Shown piece by piece: positions 15,524-25,160 of a stretch of DNA of 64,000 bases; position 1 is the stretch's first letter; each line of letters starts with the position of its first letter. The notes beneath the pieces were generated by a model. It did no database searches and was not told the origin of the DNA. It was given only the letters and a program-made list of their open reading frames with translations. Source of the stretch: Myxococcales bacterium (lineage in GTDB: Bacteria; Myxococcota_A; Polyangia; Palsa-1104). Made by a program: the position numbers and the translations under genes. The stretch spans positions 1 to 64,000 of the forward strand of contig PNAM01000042.1 in the NCBI GenBank assembly GCA_003170275.1, given 5' to 3'.

Positions 15524-17170
15524 TCAGTCGAGGAGCTTGGGCTCGCTGCGCAGGTCGGCGAGGCGGCGCACTTCGGTGTCGGGCTCGACGACCACCGTGA
15601 ACTTGAGCTCGCGGCCGGTGGGCGGGCAGACCAGGCGGATCTGGTGCGGACCAGCCGGGAGGGGCAGACGCTGGAGCGGCGTGTCGGGCTTCTTCTCGCC
15701 GTCGATGGTGACGTGCGCCCAGGGGAGCGCGTTGAGCGTGAGCTCACCGCGCGCGAGCGCCTGGAGCCGCTCGTTCACCGTCGCTGCGAGCGGCGTGCCG
15801 GTGAATGCCAGGGTCTTGTCGATGGGCGCGAAGCCGTGCTTGCGCACGTGCAGCGCGAGCGCGGTGCCGGCGGGTAGATCGAGGTCGAGCGGCGAGCTGC
15901 CGAGCACGCGATCGCCGAGGCGGATCTCTGCGCCGGGCGGGGTGGTGCGCACCGACAGGTGGCCGGCTGGGCTGGCGCTCACGTTGACGCGATCACTCGC
16001 GTTCCCGTTTGCGTTCCCGTTCCCGTTCGCGTGATCGTTCACCTTCACGTTCTCGACGGGCGGATTGGCGACGGCGGGGGAGCGCAGCCAGGCGACGGCG
16101 CCCAGCCCGAGCAGCACCGCCGACACGCCGGCCGCCACCCACACCGCGCGAGACGAACGGCGCGCGCGCGAGGCAGACTCGAGCTCGATGCGAGTGGCGA
16201 AGGTGACCTGCTTGCCGGTCGCGCGCGTGGGATCGGCGACCGGCACGGTGCGCGGGCCGGTGGCGCGCGAGGCGTCTCGTCCGGCGACCGGAATGGTCTG
16301 CGGGCCCGAGCGGCGCGTCGGATCGAGCCCGCGCGCGCGCAGCTCCAGCGGCACGTCGGGGCAGCGCTTGCGGACGTACGCGGACAGCTCAGTCTGGGTC
16401 GGCCCCATCGACATGTCGCGCAAGTAGCGCGAGACCTGCGCGAGCATCGCAGCGGCGTCGGGAAAACGATCATCGGGGAGCGGCGCGGTGGCGCGCACGA
16501 TCACTGCGCGCAGGGATTCTTCGGTGCCTTCGGGGACCGGCCCCACCGCGTAGCGCCGACCGGCGAGCAGCTCCCACAACAGCACGCCGACCGCGTACAG
16601 ATCCGAGCGCGCGTCGGTCTTGCCGTGGTTCTCCTGCTCGGGCGCCATGTAGCCGCGCGAGCCGCCCCGCACCGCGCGCCCGTCGATCGGCGCGGCGATG
16701 CCGAAGTCGACGATCTTCACCTCGCCGTCGCGCGAGACCAGCACGTTGGCCGCCGACAGATCGCGGTGCACCACGCCGCGCCGGTGCGCGTAGTCGAGCC
16801 CGCGCAGCACCTGCTCGACGATGTAGGCGGCGAGCTGCGGCGGCAGCGGTCCCAACTTGATCAGCTTGGCCAGCGGCGGGCCGTCGATCAATTCGAGCGC
16901 CAGGAAGTAGGTGCCGTCGACCATGCCCAGCTCGTAGACCGGGACGATGTTGGCGTGGGTCAACGAGACCGTGAGCTTGGCCTCGGCGACGAACAGCTCG
17001 ATGAACTCGGCGCGCTCGGCCAGCTCGCGGCGGATCTGCTTGACGCAGAACTCCTTCTGGAAGCCGTTCGGCCCAACCATGCGCGCGCGCCACACCACCG
17101 CCATCCCGCCTTCGGCGAGCTGCTCGACCAGCTGGTACTTGCCGAACGCGAGGGTCTCCACGTCTAGCAC
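15524..17170 (-). CDS. Hanks-type Ser/Thr protein kinase with PEGA tail
   Basis: 548 aa from a GTG at 17170, chosen because a TAAAAT box lies 7 nt upstream (leaderless type) and the kinase fold begins immediately. Kinase at ~10-275: Gly loop LAEGGMAVVW, Lys44 (VKQI), HRDLSAAN (135-142), DFGIAAP (155-161), APE motif MAPEQ. A Ser/Arg-rich linker, one membrane helix (~325-345, VWVAAGVSAVLLGLGAVAWL), an Asn/Gly/Ala repeat linker and two PEGA units follow (SVRTTPPGAEIRLGDRVLGS; ALPWAHVTIDGEKK). The Asn-Gly-Ala run is encoded by a hexanucleotide repeat. The kinase looks catalytically intact. Confidence 0.9.
   Translation of the reverse strand: MLDVETLAFGKYQLVEQLAEGGMAVVWRARMVGPNGFQKEFCVKQIRRELAERAEFIELFVAEAKLTVSLTHANIVPVYELGMVDGTYFLALELIDGPPLAKLIKLGPLPPQLAAYIVEQVLRGLDYAHRRGVVHRDLSAANVLVSRDGEVKIVDFGIAAPIDGRAVRGGSRGYMAPEQENHGKTDARSDLYAVGVLLWELLAGRRYAVGPVPEGTEESLRAVIVRATAPLPDDRFPDAAAMLAQVSRYLRDMSMGPTQTELSAYVRKRCPDVPLELRARGLDPTRRSGPQTIPVAGRDASRATGPRTVPVADPTRATGKQVTFATRIELESASRARRSSRAVWVAAGVSAVLLGLGAVAWLRSPAVANPPVENVKVNDHANGNGNANGNASDRVNVSASPAGHLSVRTTPPGAEIRLGDRVLGSSPLDLDLPAGTALALHVRKHGFAPIDKTLAFTGTPLAATVNERLQALARGELTLNALPWAHVTIDGEKKPDTPLQRLPLPAGPHQIRLVCPPTGRELKFTVVVEPDTEVRRLADLRSEPKLLD
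15998..16055 (-). repeat. in-frame (AACGNG)n hexanucleotide repeat
   Basis: On the minus strand AAC-GGG-AAC-GGG-AAC-GCA type codons encode an Asn/Gly/Ala run in the linker of the PEGA kinase. A similar tract lies at 31833-31888 in an unrelated gene. Confidence 0.65.
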
Positions 17171-17177
17171 CGACGGT

Positions 17178-17183
17178 ATTTTA
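17178..17183 (-). promoter_or_regulatory. -10-like box of a probable leaderless kinase mRNA
   Basis: Minus-strand TAAAAT ends 7 nt before the GTG at 17170. No Shine-Dalgarno separates them, which supports a leaderless start. Confidence 0.4.
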
Positions 17184-17234
17184 GCACGCGGCTCGTGAGC
17201 GCGCCTCGCCCCGTGGTAAAAAGGACGCGGACCC

Positions 17235-19187
17235 GTGCGACTTTCTTTTGTGGTGGTGCTCCTCCTGGCCGCGTGCAGCCCTGCTGAACGCCAGCTCGAG
17301 GTCGTGCCGGCGCTGGCCGTCAGCTGCCTCGATGGCCGGCCGGTGAACGAGGTGCGCATGAGCGGGCTGGGGGATTTTCCGCCGGCGCCCGCGAGCGTGG
17401 TCTCGGCCACGCCCGACGGGGCGGCGAAGCTCACGCTGCCCAAGGGCACGCGCGTGATCGCCGTCGAGGGGTTGGGCCAGGACGGCCTGGTGGCGTTCGC
17501 GCGCTCGGCGCCGCTCGAGCTGGCGGACGTGTTCGGCTCGCAGGTGGCGGTCGCCTACGGGCCGCCCGATGGGCTGTGCGCGACGGCCAAGCTCAACTAC
17601 GCGCGCGCCGGGCATCGCGCGACGCATCTGCCGTCGGGGTCGGTGTTGATCACCGGCGGCATGGACGGCGACGGAAATCCGGTGCCGCGGCTCGAGCTGT
17701 ATACGCCGGTGGCCGATCTGCTCGGACCGGCCGCGGTGTTCCGTCGCGTCGACGAGGGAGGCGCCACGCAGGTCGATGCGCGCCAGGTGCTCGGCCACGC
17801 GGTCGCCGTGTTGTCGGGCGGAGATCTGCTGATCACCGGCGGCGTGCAGGTCTCGAGTCGGTTGCCAAGCGGCATCGCGTCGGAGGGCTACACGCACCAC
17901 GGCGTGGACGGCACTGTCGACGGAGCGCCGGCGCTGCTCGGGGGCGGCCCGCGCGCGTTTCACACCGCCACCACGCTCGGCGATGGGCGCGTGATCTTGA
18001 TCGGCGGCTGCGCCGAGCTCGACGCGGGCGTCTGCGCGCCGAATCGCACGCTCTCGTCGACGGTGATCTTCGATCCGCGCGCCAACGCGTTCGGCGACGG
18101 GCCGCCGCTCCTGTACGCGCGCTGGGATCACGACGCGATCCTGCGCGGCGACGGGTCGATCCTGGTGGCGGGCGGGCGCGGCGAAGGGGGAGGCGAGCCG
18201 CCGCTCGAGGTGCTCGACCCCGACGAGCTGCGGCCGATCGATGCCGGGCCGGGGAGCGGGCGCGGCGCGCTGTTGCCGACGGGGGCGATCGCGCTGGTGG
18301 GCGGCGTGGCGGCGCCCGACACGCAGGCCGCCGCGTGGCTGTCTTCGGCCGAAGGCGCAGTCGCGTTGCCGGCGCTGGCGGTCCCGCGCGCCGGTCACAC
18401 CGTCACCGCGCTCGACGACGGAGCGATCCTGGTGGCGGGCGACGCCGGGCTGCAAGCGCCGCTGGTGGTCTACGACGGCCGCGGCGGCATGCTGGCGCTC
18501 GCCGCGGCCTATCCGCGCACCGGTCACACCGCCACGCGCCTCGACGACGGCACGGTGCTGCTTGCCGGCGGCTCGAGCGGCGGCGGCGCCACCACCGACG
18601 CGTTCCTCTACCTGCGCTCTCCCTTGGGCCCGTTCTCCAGCCTGCCGACGCTCACCTTCGAGGCCTCCGACGCGTATCTGCCGCGCCGTCCCGACCGGGT
18701 CGCGCTCACCGGCGGGGCGCTCGAGCTCGACGCGAGCGCGCCGGGCGAAGGCGGGCGTCCCGGCGAGCTCGCGCTGGTGGCCGGCATGATCACCGACGGC
18801 GTCACGGTCACGCTCTCCGCCGGGCGACACGGCGCGGCCGGCGCGGCGGTGCTGTTCGGCTGGATCTCCGAGGCGGCCTACGCGTTCGTCGGCCTGGAGC
18901 CGGGCCGCCCGGTCACGCTCTACACGGTGAGCTCGACGCGCGCCGGGCAGTCGGTGGTCGCGCCGGTCGCGGATTGCAGCGGCCAGGCGCTCGACCCGAC
19001 CGAGCTGCCCGACGGGAGCCTGCAGCCGATCACCCTCGACTGGCGCGCCGGCGTGTTGCAGGTAGGCAACCCGACGCGGCTCCTGTTGCGCTGCCTGCCG
19101 GCGAGCGCTGGGATCACGCGCGGCCAGGTCGGCGTGGGCGCGCTGTTCGGAACCGTCGCGGTCGACAACCTCACCCTCACGCGTTGA
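17235..19187 (+). CDS. Kelch-type beta-propeller lipoprotein
   Basis: 650 aa starting with GTG at 17235 (AAGGA ~9 nt upstream). Lipobox LAAC (MRLSFVVVLLLAAC), then an N-terminal ~100-residue beta domain. Repeated Kelch-like blades follow, each with a hydrophobic strand plus GG (SVLITGGM, DLLITGGV, RVILIGGC, SILVAGGR, IALVGGV, TVLLAGGS) and the RxGHTATxLxDG signature twice (PRAGHTVTALDDG, PRTGHTATRLDDG). The C terminus is a beta-sandwich-like domain. It is probably an outer-membrane-anchored binding protein. It starts a five-gene plus-strand run with a barrel and a multihaem cytochrome. Confidence 0.85.
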   Translation: MRLSFVVVLLLAACSPAERQLEVVPALAVSCLDGRPVNEVRMSGLGDFPPAPASVVSATPDGAAKLTLPKGTRVIAVEGLGQDGLVAFARSAPLELADVFGSQVAVAYGPPDGLCATAKLNYARAGHRATHLPSGSVLITGGMDGDGNPVPRLELYTPVADLLGPAAVFRRVDEGGATQVDARQVLGHAVAVLSGGDLLITGGVQVSSRLPSGIASEGYTHHGVDGTVDGAPALLGGGPRAFHTATTLGDGRVILIGGCAELDAGVCAPNRTLSSTVIFDPRANAFGDGPPLLYARWDHDAILRGDGSILVAGGRGEGGGEPPLEVLDPDELRPIDAGPGSGRGALLPTGAIALVGGVAAPDTQAAAWLSSAEGAVALPALAVPRAGHTVTALDDGAILVAGDAGLQAPLVVYDGRGGMLALAAAYPRTGHTATRLDDGTVLLAGGSSGGGATTDAFLYLRSPLGPFSSLPTLTFEASDAYLPRRPDRVALTGGALELDASAPGEGGRPGELALVAGMITDGVTVTLSAGRHGAAGAAVLFGWISEAAYAFVGLEPGRPVTLYTVSSTRAGQSVVAPVADCSGQALDPTELPDGSLQPITLDWRAGVLQVGNPTRLLLRCLPASAGITRGQVGVGALFGTVAVDNLTLTR

Positions 19188-19209
19188 TTCTTGTTACTGT
19201 GCGCGCCGC

Positions 19210-20697
19210 GTGCGTGCGCTGGTCGCGTTCCTGCTGCTCCTCGGATCCACACGGGATGCGCGCGCCTATGACTTCGAGCTGAACGCCGAGACCATAGGCC
19301 AGGGGTACCAGCTGCGCGCCGGCGACGACACGCTGGTCAACCGGCGGCGGCTCACGCAATACCTCGGATTGCACCTGTACAACCTGGGGCCGAAAGATCT
19401 CTACGGCCGGCCGCTCGAGCGCAACCAGTTCTACCTGTCGATCTCGATGCGCTTCGAGGCCGAGCTGGGCGACTTCACGCAGCTCCGCGAGCTGACCGGT
19501 CGCACGCCGCAGCGCGAGCTGTACGATGACCGCCTCGAGCTGCTGTACGCCTACATCGGCGGGCGCGCTGTAGCCGGCGTGCTCGACTTCAAGCTCGGCC
19601 GGCAGCTGATGGTCGATCTGTTCGACTTCCAATCGTTCGACGGGCTGTCGCTCGAGGTGCACACGCCGTTCAACGTGGCCATCGAAGCGTGGGGCGGGCT
19701 CAACGTGACCGGCGCGGCGCCGTTCGATTCGCCGGTCTATCGCACCGACGGAGTGGCGCTCGGCGGCAACGAGCGCGACTCGCTCGCCGCGCGCCAGGAG
19801 GATGCGCTGCAGCCCACCTTCGGCGTCGCCGCCAAGACCTTCGGCCTGCCCTACATCACCGCGCGCGTGTCGTACCTGCGGACGATGTCGTATACCGCCG
19901 CGCCGCAGCCGGGCGAGGCCGACACCGGCGTGGTCGACGAGAAGATCGGCGTCACCGCGCGCGGCCGGCTCTTGCACGGCGTGCTCGTGCCGTGGTTCGG
20001 CTTTCGCTACAACCTGTTGGCCGGCCGCATGGACGAGCTGCAGGCCGGCGTGCGCGCGAACCTGCCGGGACACCACGGGCTGCAAGCGGAGTATGTGTAC
20101 GCGGCGCCGACCTTCGACGGCGATTCGATCTGGAACGTGTTCGGCGCCGAGGCGTTCAACGACGTGCGCCTCACCTATGACTTCACCCAGGGGCGCTGGC
20201 GGCTGTTGGCGCGCGGGTTCACGCGGCTGTTCAATGACGAGCCGCTCACGGGCTCGTCGGCCACGCCGCCGGCGAATCTGGGCACCTCGATGTCGTACGG
20301 CGCGTCGGCCGGCGCGCGCGTCGATCTGGGCCGCGGCTTTGCGCGCCTCGATGGTTACTACGAGGACGGATACGGCGGCACGCGCGCGGGTGTCGACGCG
20401 AGCGGCTCGCTGCGCATCCTCGGCGATTGGGAGAGCGGCCTCGCCGTCGAGGGGCGGCTCTCGTACGTGTACTTCCGCGACGACTCGCGGGTCATCGATC
20501 ACGCGCACTCGCTCGGCATCCAGGCCGGCGCGCGCTACAGCTTCGTCAAGGGGCTGACGCTGCACCTGGTGATCGAAGAGAACGTGAATCGCTTCTGGTC
20601 GAGCCAGTTCCGCGCGGTCGCGCTGCTCGATGTGTCGTTCGTGCTCGGCGCGCGCGGCCACGGCTTTTCCCGGCCGCGCGCCTGGAGCGGCCAGTGA
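19210..20697 (+). CDS. outer-membrane beta-barrel protein
   Basis: 495 aa from GTG at 19210, with signal peptide MRALVAFLLLLGSTRDARA. The mature protein is a long series of amphipathic strands with alternating aromatic and polar residues (FYLSISMRFEAELGDF, LRLTYDF-like strands, GFRYNLLAGRMDELQAGVRA, RLSYVYFRDDSRVIDHAH) typical of a large monomeric barrel. It overlaps the next gene, a 13-haem cytochrome, by GTGA, so the two are co-translated. By analogy with MtrB/PioB-type porin-cytochrome pairs it could house an electron conduit, but I see no homology strong enough to name one. The upstream Kelch lipoprotein is 22 nt away. Confidence 0.78.
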   Translation: MRALVAFLLLLGSTRDARAYDFELNAETIGQGYQLRAGDDTLVNRRRLTQYLGLHLYNLGPKDLYGRPLERNQFYLSISMRFEAELGDFTQLRELTGRTPQRELYDDRLELLYAYIGGRAVAGVLDFKLGRQLMVDLFDFQSFDGLSLEVHTPFNVAIEAWGGLNVTGAAPFDSPVYRTDGVALGGNERDSLAARQEDALQPTFGVAAKTFGLPYITARVSYLRTMSYTAAPQPGEADTGVVDEKIGVTARGRLLHGVLVPWFGFRYNLLAGRMDELQAGVRANLPGHHGLQAEYVYAAPTFDGDSIWNVFGAEAFNDVRLTYDFTQGRWRLLARGFTRLFNDEPLTGSSATPPANLGTSMSYGASAGARVDLGRGFARLDGYYEDGYGGTRAGVDASGSLRILGDWESGLAVEGRLSYVYFRDDSRVIDHAHSLGIQAGARYSFVKGLTLHLVIEENVNRFWSSQFRAVALLDVSFVLGARGHGFSRPRAWSGQ

Positions 20698-21902
20698 AGC
20701 GCGCGTTCGCGATCGCGTTGGTGCTGGCGTGCGCGCCTGCGGCGTGGGCCAACGCGCCGTCGGAGGTGGTGTTTCCGTCGCAGAGGCTGCCGCTGCGCTT
20801 TTCGCACGCGCAACACCTCAAGAAGAACATCGCCTGCGACTTCTGCCACGAGAAGGCGCCCACTTCGCGGCTCTCCGCGGACGATCTGGTGCCGTCGGAG
20901 GAGGTGTGCTCGACCTGCCACACCATCGAGCGCGATCAGCCCGAGAAGCGCGACAAGAAGGCGCAGGAGCGCTTCGCCACGTCGTGCTTGATGTGCCACC
21001 CGAGCTACGTGGCCGGCGCGCCGATCGAGCGCGTGGTGGTGCCCGCGCCCAACATCCGCTTCGATCACAAGGCGCACCTCGACCGCGGCGTGCCGTGCGG
21101 CAAGTGCCACGGCGAGCTCAAGGACGTCGACCTGGCGACTCGCGCGCAGCTGCCGACCATGGGCCTGTGCCTGGGCTGCCACGACTCGAGCCGGCAGAAG
21201 CAGCACGCGTCCTCGCGCTGCGCCACCTGCCATCCGGTGCGCTTCGACGGCACCGTCGAGACCACGTTCTCGTCGGGGATCTTGCGCCCGTCGGGCCTGT
21301 TGCGCGGCGACGCGCATACGCTGGATTTCCGCACGCACCACACCGCGGTCGCGCAGAACGACGAGAAATACTGCCTCAACTGCCACCGTCAGGACTACTG
21401 CCAGTCGTGCCACAACGGCGTGGTCAAGCCGCTCGACTTCCACGGCAACGACTACGTCAACCGCCACGCGATCGACGCGCGCCGCAACGATCCCAACTGC
21501 TCGAGCTGCCACCGCGCGCAGTCGTTCTGTCTCGGCTGCCACGAGCGGCTCGGCGTGGTCGACGCGCGCACCGGCTCGGGGCCGGGCTTCGTGCCGTTCG
21601 GCTCGCGCACCTTCCATCCGGCCGGCTGGGCGGACGCGTCGGCGACCGGCAACCCGCAGCACCACGCGTGGCAGGCGCAGCGCCAGCTCAAGCAGTGCGT
21701 GTCGTGCCACCGTCAGGAGACCTGTCTCGAGTGCCACGGCGCGCGCACCGGCGCCGGCCAGTTCGGCAAGCTGCAGGTGAACCCGCACCCGATGAGCTGG
21801 GCGAGCTCGGACCGTTGCCACGCGCTCGCCGATCGCAACCCGCGCATGTGCTTGCAATGCCACGCGCCGACCGACTCCAAGGCGCTACACTGCAGCAAGT
21901 GA
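20694..21902 (+). CDS. 13-haem c-type cytochrome
   Basis: 402 aa from a GTG overlapping the barrel gene's stop (GTGA). Sec signal peptide AIALVLACAPAAWANA. I count thirteen CXXCH haem-attachment motifs: CDFCH, CSTCH, CLMCH, CGKCH, CLGCH, CATCH, CLNCH, CQSCH, CSSCH, CLGCH, CVSCH, CLECH and CLQCH. There are additional isolated His (RFSHAQH, RFDHKAHLD, FRTHHTA, YVNRHAID) suited as distal ligands. It would be exported and matured by a cytochrome c maturation system. Next to a barrel protein it suggests electron transfer across the outer membrane or a periplasmic respiratory role. The two next genes are thioredoxin-fold proteins. Confidence 0.92.
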   Translation: MKRAFAIALVLACAPAAWANAPSEVVFPSQRLPLRFSHAQHLKKNIACDFCHEKAPTSRLSADDLVPSEEVCSTCHTIERDQPEKRDKKAQERFATSCLMCHPSYVAGAPIERVVVPAPNIRFDHKAHLDRGVPCGKCHGELKDVDLATRAQLPTMGLCLGCHDSSRQKQHASSRCATCHPVRFDGTVETTFSSGILRPSGLLRGDAHTLDFRTHHTAVAQNDEKYCLNCHRQDYCQSCHNGVVKPLDFHGNDYVNRHAIDARRNDPNCSSCHRAQSFCLGCHERLGVVDARTGSGPGFVPFGSRTFHPAGWADASATGNPQHHAWQAQRQLKQCVSCHRQETCLECHGARTGAGQFGKLQVNPHPMSWASSDRCHALADRNPRMCLQCHAPTDSKALHCSK

Positions 21903-22501
21903 TGCAGCTGGTCTTCTATTACGATCTGGTCTGTCCCTACGCGTACCTCGGCTCGACGCGGGTCGCCGCGCTGGGCGAGCGCGCGGGCGTGAAGGTCGAG
22001 TGGCGGCCGATCCTGCTCGGCGGCGTGTTTCGCGCGATCGGTGCGCCGGACGTTCCGGCGGCGCAGATGCCGGCCGCGAAGCTGCGGCTCAACTACCTGG
22101 ACATGAAGCGCTGGGCGGCGCACTTCGGCGTGCCGTTGCAGCTGCATCCGCAACATCCGCGCCGCTCGGTGGAGGCGATGCGCCTGTGCCACACCGTCGA
22201 CGGCGACCATCGCGTCCGGCTGACCCACGCGCTGTATCGCAGCTACTTCGGCGACAACCGCGATCTCGCCGATCGCAACGTGCTCGCGGCGGTGTGCAGC
22301 GAGGTCGGCCTCGACCCCGAGCTCGCGCGCACGGGCATCGACGCGCCCGAGGTCAAGGACGCGCTGCACCGCGCCACCGACGAAGCCGTGCGCGACGGCG
22401 TGTTCGGCGTGCCGGCCTTCATCGTGGTCGACGGCGCGCAGCGCACGCTGTTCTGGGGGCAGGACCGCATGCACCTGGTCGAGAAGGCGCTTCGCGGATG
22501 A
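21902..22501 (+). CDS. DsbA-family thioredoxin-fold protein, CPY type
   Basis: 199 aa; the ATG overlaps the cytochrome stop by 1 nt (TGATG). It belongs to the DsbA/HCCA-isomerase (kappa-GST) fold: FYYDLVCPYAYLGSTRV at residues 4-20, insertion helices in the middle, and the terminal GVFGVPAFIVVDG with cis-Pro plus FWGQDRMHLVEKAL. The first active-site position is Cys (VCPY), whereas the neighbouring paralogue has Ser (SSPY). A single Cys could support thiol chemistry or glutathione-type catalysis, not a CXXC dithiol. There is no signal peptide, so it is cytoplasmic despite following a cytochrome gene. Confidence 0.82.
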   Translation: MQLVFYYDLVCPYAYLGSTRVAALGERAGVKVEWRPILLGGVFRAIGAPDVPAAQMPAAKLRLNYLDMKRWAAHFGVPLQLHPQHPRRSVEAMRLCHTVDGDHRVRLTHALYRSYFGDNRDLADRNVLAAVCSEVGLDPELARTGIDAPEVKDALHRATDEAVRDGVFGVPAFIVVDGAQRTLFWGQDRMHLVEKALRG

Positions 22502-23103
22502 ACGAGCTCACCTTCTACTACGACTTCTCGTCGCCCTACGCGTACCTCGGCGCGACCCAGATCGAACGGGTCGCCCAGGGCGCGACCATTCACTGGCGGC
22601 CGTTTCTGCTCGGCGCGTTGTTCAAGGCGATCGGCACCCCGGTCGTGCCCATGCAGGCGGCCTCCGAGCCCAAGCGCCGCTACCTGCAGCGCGACGTGCT
22701 CGACTGGGCCGCCTACTGGAACGTGCCGTTCGCCTGGCCCTCGCGCTTCCCGATGCGCACGGTGCTGCCGTTGCGGCTCGCGCTGGCCGTCGAGCCGAAG
22801 CTCCTGCCGGCGCTCTCGCACGCGATCTTTCGCGCGTTCTGGGCCGCCGATCGCGACATCAGCGATCCCAACGTGCTCGCGCCGCTGGTCAAAGAGGTGG
22901 GCGCCGATCCGTCGGCGCTCGAGCGCGCGCTGGCACCGGAGCCCTCGGTGAAGCAGGCGCTGATCGACAACACCGACGAGGCGCTGCGCAACGGCGTGTG
23001 CGGCGCGCCCTCGTTCCTGGTGCGCGGCCATTTGTTCTGGGGCCAGGATCGCCTGGAGTTCGTCGAGAAGGCGCTCGCCGGCTGGGATCCCCCCGGCGGT
23101 TAG
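22498..23103 (+). CDS. 2-hydroxychromene-2-carboxylate isomerase-like protein
   Basis: 201 aa with ATGA overlap to the preceding paralogue. The N terminus FYYDFSSPYAYLGATQIERV carries the Ser active site of HCCA isomerases and kappa-class GSTs, with the C-terminal GVCGAPSFLVRGHLFWGQDR cis-Pro region. HCCA isomerases use glutathione in aromatic (naphthalene) catabolism, but no other pathway gene is nearby, so the substrate is unknown. Both proteins share the WRPxLLGxxFxAIG segment. Its stop overlaps the M15-like gene's stop on the other strand by 4 nt. Confidence 0.82.
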   Translation: MNELTFYYDFSSPYAYLGATQIERVAQGATIHWRPFLLGALFKAIGTPVVPMQAASEPKRRYLQRDVLDWAAYWNVPFAWPSRFPMRTVLPLRLALAVEPKLLPALSHAIFRAFWAADRDISDPNVLAPLVKEVGADPSALERALAPEPSVKQALIDNTDEALRNGVCGAPSFLVRGHLFWGQDRLEFVEKALAGWDPPGG

Positions 23104-23690
23104 TGGCCCTTCCAGAAGCGCACGCGACCCACGTCGCAGTGGACGAACTTCGACTCCGGGTAGTAGCCGACGCCGCCCAGGCGCAGCGACCGCACGTAGC
23201 GTAGGAGGATCTTGGTCGGCACGTTCGGGATGCGGAAGTCGACCGCGTGGCCGCGCGGATGCTCGGAGTCGCGCGCTACCTCGTGTCCCTTCTTGCGCAG
23301 CATCAGCTGGTATTTCGGCGCGCGAAAGCCGCTCACGATCTCGATGTAGCTGGCCTTGAACTTGTCCGCGGCGCGCAAGATCGTCTCGTACAGGCGCTGG
23401 TCCATCACCGTCGCCTGGTTGGTGTAGTGGCAGCGCGTCAGTGCGTCGAAGCGGGTGGTCTCCATCCGGTCGCCGAGCGTCACCGGCAGCGACTCCGAGG
23501 TCCACATGTTGTGCAGCGTGAGGATCTTGTCGGGCGCTCCCGCGTGCGGCACGCGCAGCGCGTGCTGGTTCTCGCGGTCATCCTTGTCCTTGAGGAAGGC
23601 GGCCTTCTTGGACAGCGCCGGCTCGTCCTCCGCCGCGCGCGCCAGGGCGGGCCAGAGGGTCACGATCACGATCACGAGCAGCAGCCGCAC
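23100..23690 (-). CDS. M15/YcbK-like (DUF882) peptidase, exported
   Basis: 196 aa from a GTG at 23690. Signal peptide RLLLVIVIVTLWPALARA. The catalytic-domain motifs of the YcbK/DUF882 subset of M15 zinc peptidases are visible: YIEIVSGFRAPKYQLMLR, SEHPRGHAVDFRIP (HxxGxAxD zinc motif) and GVGYYPESKFVHCDVG (HxD). It likely acts on murein peptides in the periplasm; a role in outer-membrane biogenesis is also known in the wider family. TACAAT 6 nt before the GTG suggests a leaderless mRNA. It diverges from the P450 gene. Confidence 0.8.
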   Translation of the reverse strand: MRLLLVIVIVTLWPALARAAEDEPALSKKAAFLKDKDDRENQHALRVPHAGAPDKILTLHNMWTSESLPVTLGDRMETTRFDALTRCHYTNQATVMDQRLYETILRAADKFKASYIEIVSGFRAPKYQLMLRKKGHEVARDSEHPRGHAVDFRIPNVPTKILLRYVRSLRLGGVGYYPESKFVHCDVGRVRFWKGH

Positions 23691-23696
23691 CGGGAA

Positions 23697-23702
23697 ATTG
23701 TA
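23697..23702 (-). promoter_or_regulatory. -10-like box of a probable leaderless mRNA
   Basis: Minus-strand TACAAT (five of six) ends 6 nt before the GTG at 23690, with no Shine-Dalgarno between. Confidence 0.4.
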
Positions 23703-23717
23703 GCTTAAGATGCGAGG

Positions 23718-25139
<1,422 letters not shown>

Positions 25140-25160
25140 GCTACCGCCACAGGAGAGCCC

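Noticed and set aside
17181..18830. A 549-codon minus-strand frame opposite the Kelch lipoprotein
   Set aside because: No start context, biased composition, and the plus strand has clear Kelch blades and a lipobox.
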